Of a stretch of DNA of 43,077 nt, positions 7,727 to 14,822 are shown piece by piece. The stretch covers positions 1 to 43,077 of the IMG/VR virus record IMGVR_UViG_3300043399_000823, one strand, 5' to 3'. The notes below the pieces were generated by a model. It did no database searches, was not told the origin of the DNA, and saw only the letters and a list, made by a program, of their open reading frames with translations. Position 1 is the stretch's first letter. Every line of letters starts with the position of its first letter. The DNA is from a virus. The position numbers and the translations under genes were made by a program.

Positions 7727-9664
7727 CTATCGCAGCCAGCCGCCGCGGGGGCGCAGCCATGCCGACTGGCGCGCCACAGCCGGCGCCGCGACCGCGGGCG
7801 CCACCGCCGGCACGCCGGGCTCCGGCGCAGGCTCGGGAAGCGCCACCGTCAGTGGCGCCGGTTGCCCCAGCGCCCTCTCGGCCTCTTCCCAGAACCGATC
7901 GCCGCGCCTGTCCGCACCCGCGATCCAGAGCGCGGCCCGCGCGTAGACGGCGCAGTCGAGCGCCTCGTTCCTCTCGCGCAGCTTGGCCCATTCCTGCCGG
8001 GCAAAGCCGCGGCGGTCCTTCACCGTGCGCAGTTCCTCCGACACGAGCTGCCGGACAGCCTCACCGTCCAGCCAGGACGGCAGATGGACCCACCCGGCCG
8101 GGAACGCCTCGGCGTCGCCGCGCGAGAGCCAGAGACGGCGGTAGAGCTCGGCCTTCAGCGTCGAGACCGCCACCGTCCAGAGCCGCAGGCCCCGCGGCAG
8201 CTTCCGCCCGGCCTCGGTCACGTCCACCTGCGTCGGCCCGGTCACCGGCGCCGTGCTGCCCCACCGATCGGCGCCCTTGATCGCCAGCAGGCGCGGGTCG
8301 CGCAGCCGGCGCAGGTGCGAATACACGGCCTGCGTCACCAGGCCGCCCGTGTCGACCGCCGCCCGCGCCACCCGGACGCGCCCGCCGCCGTCCCGGCGAT
8401 AGTCGCGGTCCAGCACCCCGGTCAGCGCGTCCCACACCGCGGCCTGCGCCGGGTCGCCGTGGATCACCTCGCGGGCCAGCAGCCAGGACTCCAGGCCCCT
8501 GCCCCAGCCCCACACGTAGACCTCGATGCGGTCGCCCTGCACGTCGACGCCGGCCGTCACCGCCAGCACGCCCGCGGGCGCGGTGCCGGCAGGCCATTCC
8601 TCGCGTCGCTCCAGCAGCCGATCGGCCTCGGGCGCGTCGCCGCGCTCCTGCCAGGTCTCGCCGAGGGCGGTGTTCACGAACACCTGCTTCTGCTCCGGCG
8701 TCGTCGCCGCCAGGCACTCGGCCACCGTCTCCGCGATGGTGCGCCAGGGCGAGTAGAGGACCGACAGATGGAAGCCTGCGACCCGGCTGTCGGGGTTCTC
8801 GGCCCGCCAGCCGCCACCACGGCGCGCCGCCGTGGTGATGGCCTCCCACCGCTCGGCGTCGGTCCAGGCCGCGCCGCACTCCTCGCAGTGGTATGCCGCC
8901 GCGTCCGCCCGCTCGGCCGGCGTGCCGTCCTTGGGCCAGCGCACCTGCGCCCACCGAAGGGCCTGCGGATGCTCGCAGTGCGGGCACGGCACGAAATACC
9001 GCCGCTGGTCGCTCGCCAGATACTCGCCCTCGATGCGCGAGGAGCCCGCCAGCTTCGGGCTGCTGACGAGGACGATCTTCCGGTTCCAGAAATTCTGCGT
9101 GCGCTTGATGGCCTGGGCGACCGGATCGCCCTCGCCGCCGGCGTTCGCGTTGTAGCGGTCCACCTCGTCGCAGCAGACGACGCGGATGTTCTTTGCGGCC
9201 AGCCCGGTCGGCGCGTTGGCGCCCACGATGTAGAGCCGCCCGGAGGGGAACACCTTGTGCAAGGTGGTGTTCTGGCTGTCCCGCGACCGCGGCGGCGCGA
9301 TCTTCGACCGCAGCGACGGGCTATCCCGCAGCATCGGCGCCAGCTTGTCGCGCGACCACTCCTCGGCTGCCGTCTCGGTCGGGTAGACCACCAGGATCGG
9401 CCCCGGATCTTGCCCGATGTGGAACCCCACGAGGTTGTTGATGACCTCGGTCTTGCCCACGCGGGCCGACGCCATGACAACCACGCGCTCGACGCGCGGG
9501 TCGGACACCGCATCCATGATTCCGCGCAGGTATTCGGCCCGCGCCGTGTTCCACCGGCCGGGCTCGGCGCTCGTCTCGGGCGAGAGGTAGCGGAAATTGT
9601 CCGCCCACTGGCTCAGCGTGAGCCTAGGCGGTGGCGCCAGCCTCCTCAGCGTCCGCGTCACCAC
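7727..9664 (-). CDS. Terminase large subunit (GpA family)
   Basis: The packaging motor and DNA-cutting enzyme. The ATPase part begins LTLSQWADNFRYLSPETSAEPGRW, has a Walker A-like VVMASARVGKTEVINN and a Walker B-like IRVVCCDEVDRY. A Cys-rich metal-binding segment follows (CPHCEHPQ and later YHCEECG). The C-terminal nuclease region includes AVTAGVDVQGDRIEVYVWGWG and ALDCAVYARAALW. These are hallmarks of the lambda gpA/GpA family, which usually cuts at cos. The frame is open to an ATG at 9748, but that start would overlap the small-subunit gene by 125 bases. A GTG at 9664 is preferred here, giving 645 residues; 673 residues is the alternative. The stop is TAG at 7727. Confidence 0.93.
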   Translation of the reverse strand: MVTRTLRRLAPPPRLTLSQWADNFRYLSPETSAEPGRWNTARAEYLRGIMDAVSDPRVERVVVMASARVGKTEVINNLVGFHIGQDPGPILVVYPTETAAEEWSRDKLAPMLRDSPSLRSKIAPPRSRDSQNTTLHKVFPSGRLYIVGANAPTGLAAKNIRVVCCDEVDRYNANAGGEGDPVAQAIKRTQNFWNRKIVLVSSPKLAGSSRIEGEYLASDQRRYFVPCPHCEHPQALRWAQVRWPKDGTPAERADAAAYHCEECGAAWTDAERWEAITTAARRGGGWRAENPDSRVAGFHLSVLYSPWRTIAETVAECLAATTPEQKQVFVNTALGETWQERGDAPEADRLLERREEWPAGTAPAGVLAVTAGVDVQGDRIEVYVWGWGRGLESWLLAREVIHGDPAQAAVWDALTGVLDRDYRRDGGGRVRVARAAVDTGGLVTQAVYSHLRRLRDPRLLAIKGADRWGSTAPVTGPTQVDVTEAGRKLPRGLRLWTVAVSTLKAELYRRLWLSRGDAEAFPAGWVHLPSWLDGEAVRQLVSEELRTVKDRRGFARQEWAKLRERNEALDCAVYARAALWIAGADRRGDRFWEEAERALGQPAPLTVALPEPAPEPGVPAVAPAVAAPAVARQSAWLRPRGGWLR

Positions 9665-10187
9665 CCGCGCCGCGGTTGGCCCGGCGGCGAGTGCGATCTT
9701 TGACGGTATCGACGGCCTCGGAGGCGGCGAGATCGCCGCAGGCGTCATGCACCAGCTCCGTGAGCTTGTCCTGGATCGCCAGCGCGGTCTTCAGCCCCAC
9801 CAGCAGCGGGGCGGCGCGCGACGGCAGGGCCAGGAATTTGCCGCGCACCGCGTCGAACGCGGCGCCGATCGCGGCCTCCATCTCGTCCGCGGGCACGAGT
9901 TCGGCTCGAAGCTGCGCGTTGATCAGCTCCAGCTTGTCGCCGCGGAGCCGGCTTTCACGCGCGCGCCAGGCGTCCAGATCCTCGGATGCCGCGACACCCG
10001 GCTTGGACTCGGCGCCGAGCGCCTTGATCCCGGCCTTGACCACCGCGACGAAATCAATCCCGCCATCCGGCGCCGCCGGAAGTCGGCCATCGCCCTTGCG
10101 GCCCGCGATGGCCCGCTCGGTCACACCCGCCAGCCGCGCGAGCTGGCCCGCCGTGACGCTCTCGGGGAGAGGCGACGCCGTGGCCAT
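9624..10187 (-). CDS. Terminase small subunit
   Basis: A 187-aa protein starting MATASPLPESVTAGQLARLAGVTERAI. The first 30 residues form a helix-turn-helix of the Nu1 type, and the middle is helical with LRGDKLELINAQLRAELVPADEMEAAIGAAFDAVRGKFLALPSRAA, a pattern usual in lambda-type small subunits (oligomerisation and contact with the large subunit). It would bind the packaging start site and load the large subunit. The non-coding gap just upstream (10188-10331) is the obvious candidate target. The C-terminus is Arg- and Asp-rich and overlaps the large-subunit gene. Confidence 0.85.
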   Translation of the reverse strand: MATASPLPESVTAGQLARLAGVTERAIAGRKGDGRLPAAPDGGIDFVAVVKAGIKALGAESKPGVAASEDLDAWRARESRLRGDKLELINAQLRAELVPADEMEAAIGAAFDAVRGKFLALPSRAAPLLVGLKTALAIQDKLTELVHDACGDLAASEAVDTVKDRTRRRANRGAGGDADAEEAGATA

Positions 10188-10331
10188 CAGCCTAGCCCGC
10201 CGCGTGATGTAACCCTAGGCAATCGCCCAGACCCTAGGAAAGTAGCGCGCTTTTGCCCCCCGCATACAATCGGCACGGGGAAGGACCCAGAACGGTGGCA
10301 ATCGCGATCCGTCACGCTCGCCTCACCGCCA
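10188..10331. other. Candidate cos/packaging-start region with CCTAGG repeats
   Basis: A 144-bp gene-free gap directly upstream of the terminase small-subunit gene. It holds CCCTAGG at 10213-10219 and 10232-10238 (19 bp apart) and a partial copy CCTAG at 10191-10195. An AT-richer patch follows each. A GpA-type terminase normally works with a cos site near its own genes, so this gap is the best candidate in the genome for small-subunit binding and cutting. It may also hold a late promoter. No cut site can be read directly. Confidence 0.45.
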
Positions 10332-10958
10332 TCACGACACCACCGCCACGATGCCGCGGGTCACGTCCGCCTCCCAGCCGCTTGCCAGCAGCCGGACGCG
10401 GACCTCACCGCGCTGGACCGAGCCGCGGATGACGATGGCCTCCTGCCGCTCGAATGGGCCGGCGAGGACGGTGACGATGGCGCCGTCACATAGCGCCTCG
10501 TCGGGGCCGCCCGGCATTGAGAGGGCGAGCGACTTGCTCAGCCTCGCCATCAGCCGCTCGACCACGCCGACAGGGACCGGCGTCGGCGCCTCGGGCGCGG
10601 TCGAGAACAGCCGCTTGACGCCGCGGGTCGAGTGGATGGCGCGCCAGGGCTGCGAGGCCCGGTCGAACAGCACGAACAGGTAGCCCGGGAATGCCGGGGC
10701 GAGGCGCGGCAGCTCGTGCCGCTTGCGGTGACGCCGGGGCGCGCCGGGCAGGTCCGGCTTGGGGTCTAGGCGTTGGGTCGGGAGGAGGCTGGCGAAGTTC
10801 TGGTTCGCCAGTTCCTCGACCACCAGCGCCTCGGCGCCTCGGTGCGTCTGCAGCACATACCAGCGAGGGCCGGAATGGCTACCGCACTCGGAGGGGCGCG
10901 GCCCCTGCGAGTGCTGGCCCGCAGGATGGGAACGATCGGGCGCCGTGTCAACCGTCAT
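10332..10958 (-). CDS. NusG/RfaH-like transcription antitermination protein
   Basis: A 208-aa protein. Residues from about 30 (PRWYVLQTHRGAEALVVEELANQNFASLLPTQ) through FPGYLFVLFDRASQPWRAIHSTRGVKRLF form the NGN domain that binds RNA polymerase. DGAIVTVLAGPFERQEAIVIRG near residues 155-180 is a KOW motif. The protein is closer in size and style to RfaH-like NusG paralogues than to a housekeeping NusG, and it sits on a phage operon. It is the last gene before the packaging genes, so it could let polymerase read through into the roughly 23 kb of late genes on the same strand. The start is the ATG at 10958 with a GAGGGG site; a GTG nine bases upstream is the alternative. Confidence 0.88.
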   Translation of the reverse strand: MTVDTAPDRSHPAGQHSQGPRPSECGSHSGPRWYVLQTHRGAEALVVEELANQNFASLLPTQRLDPKPDLPGAPRRHRKRHELPRLAPAFPGYLFVLFDRASQPWRAIHSTRGVKRLFSTAPEAPTPVPVGVVERLMARLSKSLALSMPGGPDEALCDGAIVTVLAGPFERQEAIVIRGSVQRGEVRVRLLASGWEADVTRGIVAVVS

Positions 10959-10959
10959 G

Positions 10960-11217
10960 TCAGCCACCCCTCACTTCCAGCCCGGTGATTTCCCGCGGCA
11001 CCTCCAGCGGCACGCCGCCGAGCGCCACCACGGCCCGCTGCACCAGCCGCCAGTCGCCTTCCGCCAGCGCGGTCTGCAGCAGCGTGCGGGCGAGGAGGCG
11101 GGCCTCGAAATCGCGGCCCCGCTCGCCGTAGTCCGTTATGGCCTCGCGGTAGCCGGCAGCGTGGCCGGCGGCGAGGCGGACGCCTACGCCGGTCGTGGCC
11201 TCCGGGTGCAGCGTCAT
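10960..11217 (-). CDS. Hypothetical protein
   Basis: An 85-aa protein starting MTLHPEATTGVGVRLAAGHAAGYREAI, with an ATG overlapping the stop of the upstream gene (ATGA). The middle is helical (EARLLARTLLQTALAEGDWRLVQRAVVALGG) and no catalytic motif or membrane segment is seen. It lies just upstream of the NusG-like gene in the leftward operon. Translational coupling supports it being real; the function is unknown. Confidence 0.65.
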   Translation of the reverse strand: MTLHPEATTGVGVRLAAGHAAGYREAITDYGERGRDFEARLLARTLLQTALAEGDWRLVQRAVVALGGVPLEVPREITGLEVRGG

Positions 11218-11414
11218 CGCGCCGTCCTCCTGCCCACCACCGGGATGGCCGACTGGACGCACAGCCCCTGCACCTCGGCACGCTGGCTGGCGGCCACCTC
11301 GGCGACGCGGGCCAGGGCGGCGACGCACTCATCCTCGGCCGTGAAGTGGACCACGGACGGCAGGGCGTTGGTCCCGGCGAGGAACAGCAGCAGCGTCCAG
11401 ACTTGGATGGTCAT
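11214..11414 (-). CDS. Small exported or membrane-anchored protein
   Basis: A 66-aa protein beginning MTIQVWTLLLFLAGTNALPSVV, a hydrophobic N-terminal segment that could be a signal peptide or single membrane anchor. The remainder (about 45 residues) is soluble, with two Cys (ECVAALAR and GLCVQS) that could pair in the periplasm. Both ends overlap neighbours by four bases. The function is unknown; such proteins in early phage operons are often host-takeover or superinfection factors, but nothing here shows that. Confidence 0.6.
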   Translation of the reverse strand: MTIQVWTLLLFLAGTNALPSVVHFTAEDECVAALARVAEVAASQRAEVQGLCVQSAIPVVGRRTAR

Positions 11415-11620
11415 GCCGCACCCACCCCGCGCCGCGGGCAGTAGAGCCCCGCGCACGTCGTCTCAGCCCGGGGCGGGCAGGTGCAGCCCACCGTGACCGG
11501 CGGCGGCGGCCTGTGGTCCCGTGCCGCCCGCTCCAGCACTGCCCGGGCCTCATCTGCGAAGCCCTGGCGCAGCAGGTCCGCGGCGGCCGTGACCGCGGCG
11601 TGCAGGGCGTCCCCGCTCAT
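11411..11620 (-). CDS. Small Cys-containing hypothetical protein
   Basis: A 69-aa protein, MSGDALHAAVTAAADLLRQG onward, with a helical N-terminal half and a C-terminal CTCPPRAETTCAGLYCPRRG. The four Cys there could bind a zinc ion. The ATG overlaps the stop of the upstream coiled-coil gene and its own stop overlaps the next start. No function is recognised. Confidence 0.6.
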   Translation of the reverse strand: MSGDALHAAVTAAADLLRQGFADEARAVLERAARDHRPPPPVTVGCTCPPRAETTCAGLYCPRRGVGAA

Positions 11621-11778
11621 ACCCGCAGCCCCAGCGCCCGCCGCAGCTCGGCCAGCTCGGCGCGCAAGTCGGCGTTCTCGGTCCAGAGGCGGCGCGTCTC
11701 GGCGACCATCACCTCGTAGCGGGCGGCCTGGTCGGCGGGCGGGGCGGGCGGCTGAGCCGGCGGGGTGTCCGCGTTCAT
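11617..11778 (-). CDS. Small coiled-coil protein
   Basis: A 53-aa protein made of a Pro/Ala-rich start (MNADTPPAQPPAPPADQAAR) and one predicted coiled-coil helix with Leu/Ala at heptad spacing (RLWTENADLRAELAELRRALGL). ATGA overlaps occur at both ends. The leucine-zipper-like helix suggests a dimer or a partner-binding role. The function is unknown. Confidence 0.55.
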   Translation of the reverse strand: MNADTPPAQPPAPPADQAARYEVMVAETRRLWTENADLRAELAELRRALGLRV

Positions 11779-11993
11779 CGCTTGATGCCCAGCACGGCCA
11801 GAGAGAGGCGAGCATCACGGGAGAGGCGCGGCTGGCGCTTCTTCTTCTCCACCACCCGGACATCGGACATCACACCCGGACATCCGGACACCCCTATAGA
11901 GGTGTGTCCGGAATTGTCCGGATATGCTGTTTGTCTAATGTCCGGCTTTGTCCGGGTCTGTCCGGCCTTGTCCGGGTCGAATGTCCGGGTCAT
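11775..11993 (-). CDS. Small basic protein encoded across the iteron-like repeats
   Basis: A 72-aa frame starting MTRTFDPDKAGQTRTKPDIR at 11993, overlapping the primase stop, and ending in LSRDARLSLAVLGIKR with its stop overlapping the next start. The coupling at both ends argues that it is translated. However, its first 45 residues are dictated by the repeated CCGGACA words underneath, so the selective pressure may be on the DNA rather than the protein. The C-terminal half is strongly basic (VVEKKKRQPR), which would suit DNA binding. Function unknown. Confidence 0.45.
   Translation of the reverse strand: MTRTFDPDKAGQTRTKPDIRQTAYPDNSGHTSIGVSGCPGVMSDVRVVEKKKRQPRLSRDARLSLAVLGIKR
11856..11988. 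repeat. Iteron-like TGTCCGG cluster, candidate replication origin
   Basis: Ten exact copies of TGTCCGG or its complement CCGGACA lie in 133 bp: 11856, 11876 and 11884 as CCGGACA; 11905, 11915, 11939, 11949, 11959, 11969 and 11982 as TGTCCGG. Four consecutive copies (11939-11975) are exactly 10 bp apart, so they face the same side of the helix. The two orientations meet in a near-perfect palindrome at 11884-11911 around CTATAG. The cluster sits at the 3' end of the primase-helicase gene, the typical place for an iteron origin. Confidence 0.65.
11884..11911. repeat. Palindrome at the centre of the iteron cluster
   Basis: A 28-bp inverted repeat with outer arms CCGGACAC and GTGTCCGG (8 bp perfect), one mismatch, three more pairs, and a small TATA-containing centre. 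It marks the point where the repeat orientation flips and could be extruded or melted. Confidence 0.7.
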
Positions 11994-14038
11994 TCAGCGT
12001 CCCTCACAAGCCAGGCGTGGTCGTTGAAGCAGGCCGCGAGACCCCGCTTGATGAGGTCGCGGGATGCCCGGACGAACGCCTTCTGTTTCGCTTCCTGGGT
12101 GGCCGCGGTGCTGCGGCCGTAGAACTCGCGCCGCCATTCCGACATCCACACGCATCGCGTGTTGGGCGGGAAGTCCGGGCCGGCGGGTGCGGGATGGCTG
12201 GCCTTGGCCATGGCCTCGGACAGCGCCGTCATGGCCTGCTGGACGCTGTCCGGCAGCCTGGCGGGCGTGGCGGCGGGCACTTCGTCGCCCTCGGGCACGT
12301 CCACCACGCAGGAGGTCACGGGCTTGCCGCGGCGGTTCAGGCCCAGTTCGACCACCCGAAGCTTGAACGCGAAGGTGTCGCCTTTCGGGAGGTCGCGCTG
12401 CTTGGTGACGCGCACCGTGCCGATCTCGGCGCCCTCGGCGCGGACCACCTCGATCTCGGTGTCCGTGGCGGCCCGGAGGCTGCTGTGGCCGCGGGCGCCC
12501 TTCGCCTGGTCCTTGCCGCTGTGGTGGATGAACAGGACGTGGGCCTCCACCTCCTGGCGGATGAAGTCGGCGCTGTTCACGAGCGCGCCCATGTCCTCGG
12601 GGCTGTTCTCGTTGCCGCCGGCCAGCGCGCGGGCCAGGGTGTCCACCACGATCATCTTGACCGGCACGCCCATGTGTTCGGCGGCCTCGCGGACGGCCAG
12701 GGCCAGCCGCTCGCGGTCGGCGTCCGGGTCGAGGAGGTTGATGGGCACCGGGATGATGGCGAACGGCACGTCGACGCCGTCCAGGCCATGCTCGGCTTTG
12801 AATGCGGCGATGCGGTTTGAGATGCCGTCGCGGCCTTCCAGCGCGCAGTAGATGACGCCGCCGGCCTCAACCTCCCGGCCGCGCCACTTCCGGCCGGTCG
12901 CCACATGGATGGCGAGATCCGTCACCCAGAAGGTCTTCCCGGCGTTGCTGTCTCCGTAGACCACGGACAGCGCCCGCTCGGTCAGCAGGCCCTCGACGAA
13001 GTCGGCCGCGTCCAGGTTGGCGGTCACGTCCCCGAAGTAGATGAGCGGCAGGGACTGCGCGGGCCGCTGCTGCGCCGGCTTCGCTGGGCGGGCGGGCGTG
13101 TCCGGCATGTCCGGCGCCATGTCCGGCTCGGCCTGGAGGTAGTCCGGCACCGTGTCCGGCGGCGGCACGTCCCACCCTGGCGGCGGCGCGAACTCGATGC
13201 GGACGGTATGCGTGGAGGTCCGCGGCGGCGGCACCGACCGCGGCGCGGCCATGCCCTGGTCGAACGCCTGCCGCAGCGTCCTCTCCCCGTGGCGCTGGTC
13301 CTCGCAGCGGTGGCGGATGGCGTCGAAGGCGTTGCAGAGCGCGGCCCAGGCTGGTCCCTCGGCAAGCTCGCCGGCCGTGACCAGCCCGCCGATCGAGTAG
13401 GCCGCGCGGTTCAGGGTGTCGTGCTTGGCGCCGTCCGCGGCCCGCATGATGGCGCCACACTCGCGGTCGAGCGCGGCCAGGCCGTAGCGAGTGCCGTCGT
13501 GCGCCGTGGCGGGCAGCGGGCGGGCCTGGACCGGCTGCGCGGGCGGCGCCGGCGGGTCAATCAGGTCGAGGAGCCAGCCCGGCATCTCGGCCGGCATGGC
13601 GTCGGTCTCCAGGCTGTAGCCCGGAGACGGAGGCACGATCACATACCCGCCTTCGCCACGGACATCGACGCCCGGCGCAATCTTGCTGGCGCTGTTGCGG
13701 ACGCGCCGGCCGTCGGGGTAGCGGAACAGGAGGTGGAGCCCGCCCGACTGAGTGCGATGGCGGCGGGTCTCGGGGATGCGGTGCTGGTTCGCGGCCAGCC
13801 ACTCCAGCCCGAAGCGGCCCTCCTTCACGTCCAGGTCGATGACGGCCAGCCCGGACGCCGGCCCGGTCGGGACGCCGATCATGGCCGTGCCGGGGCGCTG
13901 GAACATGCGGCGCACTTCGCCGGGGTCGCGGGTGGCGTCCTTGAAGCCGTGTTCCGTTAGCGGGCGCTTGTTCGCGCCGCAGGGGAAGCACGGCCAGGCG
14001 CCGGCGAGGAAGGCGGCAGCGTCGGCGAGCGCGGTCAT
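11990..14038 (-). CDS. Primase-polymerase/RepA-like helicase
   Basis: A 682-aa two-domain replication protein. Residues 1-165 form an archaeo-eukaryotic-type Prim-Pol domain: hhhDhD in LAVIDLDVK, the SGGLHLLF motif, and APGVDVRGEGGYVIVPPS. After a Pro- and Asp-rich linker (about 290-345) comes a RecA-fold helicase: Walker A VVYGDSNAGKTFWVTDLA, Walker B VKMIVVDTLARALAGG, and VLFIHHSGKDQAKGARGHSS. Family members combine primer synthesis with DNA unwinding to start replication of phages and plasmids. The gene's linker carries further TGTCCGG words and its 3' end abuts the iteron cluster, so it may recognise its own origin. The C-terminal 90 residues are helical. Confidence 0.9.
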   Translation of the reverse strand: MTALADAAAFLAGAWPCFPCGANKRPLTEHGFKDATRDPGEVRRMFQRPGTAMIGVPTGPASGLAVIDLDVKEGRFGLEWLAANQHRIPETRRHRTQSGGLHLLFRYPDGRRVRNSASKIAPGVDVRGEGGYVIVPPSPGYSLETDAMPAEMPGWLLDLIDPPAPPAQPVQARPLPATAHDGTRYGLAALDRECGAIMRAADGAKHDTLNRAAYSIGGLVTAGELAEGPAWAALCNAFDAIRHRCEDQRHGERTLRQAFDQGMAAPRSVPPPRTSTHTVRIEFAPPPGWDVPPPDTVPDYLQAEPDMAPDMPDTPARPAKPAQQRPAQSLPLIYFGDVTANLDAADFVEGLLTERALSVVYGDSNAGKTFWVTDLAIHVATGRKWRGREVEAGGVIYCALEGRDGISNRIAAFKAEHGLDGVDVPFAIIPVPINLLDPDADRERLALAVREAAEHMGVPVKMIVVDTLARALAGGNENSPEDMGALVNSADFIRQEVEAHVLFIHHSGKDQAKGARGHSSLRAATDTEIEVVRAEGAEIGTVRVTKQRDLPKGDTFAFKLRVVELGLNRRGKPVTSCVVDVPEGDEVPAATPARLPDSVQQAMTALSEAMAKASHPAPAGPDFPPNTRCVWMSEWRREFYGRSTAATQEAKQKAFVRASRDLIKRGLAACFNDHAWLVRDAE
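13099..13159. repeat. Second TGTCCGG group inside the primase linker
   Basis: TGTCCGG occurs at 13099, 13108, 13120 and 13153, with AGTCCGG at 13141. They encode the PD repeats of the linker (PDTVPDY, EPDMAPDMPD). The density is far above the surrounding coding sequence and the word is identical to the main cluster at 11856-11988. It may be a second binding array for the same protein, or a by-product of a PD-rich linker. Confidence 0.5.
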
Positions 14039-14253
14039 GGCCGCACCGCCACATGGCTCGCGTGCAGCCGCATCGCCTCGCGGATCTCGGCCCAGGTCAG
14101 GCGGTCAGGCCCGGTCGCCACCAGCCACGCCAGCCGCTCGGCCTCGTGCCGGGCGAGGCGCGGTCGGAAGTCCTGGCACAGCACGAAGGCGCATTCCCAG
14201 GCACGGCGGCGCACCTCGGCCGGCGGCGGGATGAGGGCCGAGATGTCCATCAC
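14035..14253 (-). CDS. Hypothetical protein
   Basis: A 72-aa protein starting MMDISALIPPPAEVRRRAWECAFVL. It is mostly helical (ARHEAERLAWLVATGPDRLTWAEIREAMRLHASH) with no clear motif. Start and stop both overlap neighbours by four bases (ATGA). It sits directly upstream of the primase-helicase, so a replication accessory role is possible but not shown. Confidence 0.6.
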   Translation of the reverse strand: MMDISALIPPPAEVRRRAWECAFVLCQDFRPRLARHEAERLAWLVATGPDRLTWAEIREAMRLHASHVAVRP

Positions 14254-14822
14254 TCGGCCTCCGTCAGCAGTTCTAGCTGGGCGACGCTGAACTCCCGGAC
14301 GGGCGTCTCAAGCGCCACGCGCAGGGTCGAGATCGGGACGAGCCGGCCCCAGGTGTCGTTGGCCTGCTCATACTTGCCCTGGCGCACCTCGCGGTATTGG
14401 TGGAGGCGGCCTTCCTGCCGGCCGCCGCCGAACGCCCACCGCTTCAGGGCGAACACGTCCATGACGAACAGCTTGTCGGTGTCGAGGAAGTAGTAGAACA
14501 GCAGGTCGGCGCGCAGCTTGTAGAGCCAGCCCGGGTTGCTGCCGCGCTGCGCGTGGCTGTCCCGGTTCTCAAGGTTGCGGTTGCTCCACGTCTCAAGGAA
14601 CAGGTTCCCGGTCTGGCGGGCCTCGGCCTTCAGCTCCACGGCGTAGAGCCGGCCGTCGCGGCGCGCGTTGAACAGCACGTCGCCCACCACCTGCTGCAGC
14701 ATCGGCGCCAGGCGGCCCTTGTCGGTGACGACGAAGCGGCCGTCCGACTGCTCCTCGATGAACGGGCGCAGGCGCAGCATGGCGCGCGCCTCCACCATGC
14801 GGGCGCCGTCGAACGCGTTCAT
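14250..14822 (-). CDS. PD-(D/E)xK nuclease-like protein
   Basis: A 190-aa protein starting MNAFDGARMVEARAMLRLRPFIEEQ. Residues 45-75 read QQVVGDVLFNARRDGRLYAVELKAEARQTGN, which has the acidic residue (GDV) and the E-x-K (ELK) of the PD-(D/E)xK fold in the right order and spacing. The rest (RADLLFYYFLDTDKLFVMDVFALKRW) gives further core strands. This suggests DNA cleavage or a structure-specific role in replication or host DNA breakdown. It is coupled to the MT-A70 methyltransferase upstream, so a modification-cleavage pair is conceivable, but no target domain is visible. Confidence 0.5.
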   Translation of the reverse strand: MNAFDGARMVEARAMLRLRPFIEEQSDGRFVVTDKGRLAPMLQQVVGDVLFNARRDGRLYAVELKAEARQTGNLFLETWSNRNLENRDSHAQRGSNPGWLYKLRADLLFYYFLDTDKLFVMDVFALKRWAFGGGRQEGRLHQYREVRQGKYEQANDTWGRLVPISTLRVALETPVREFSVAQLELLTEAE

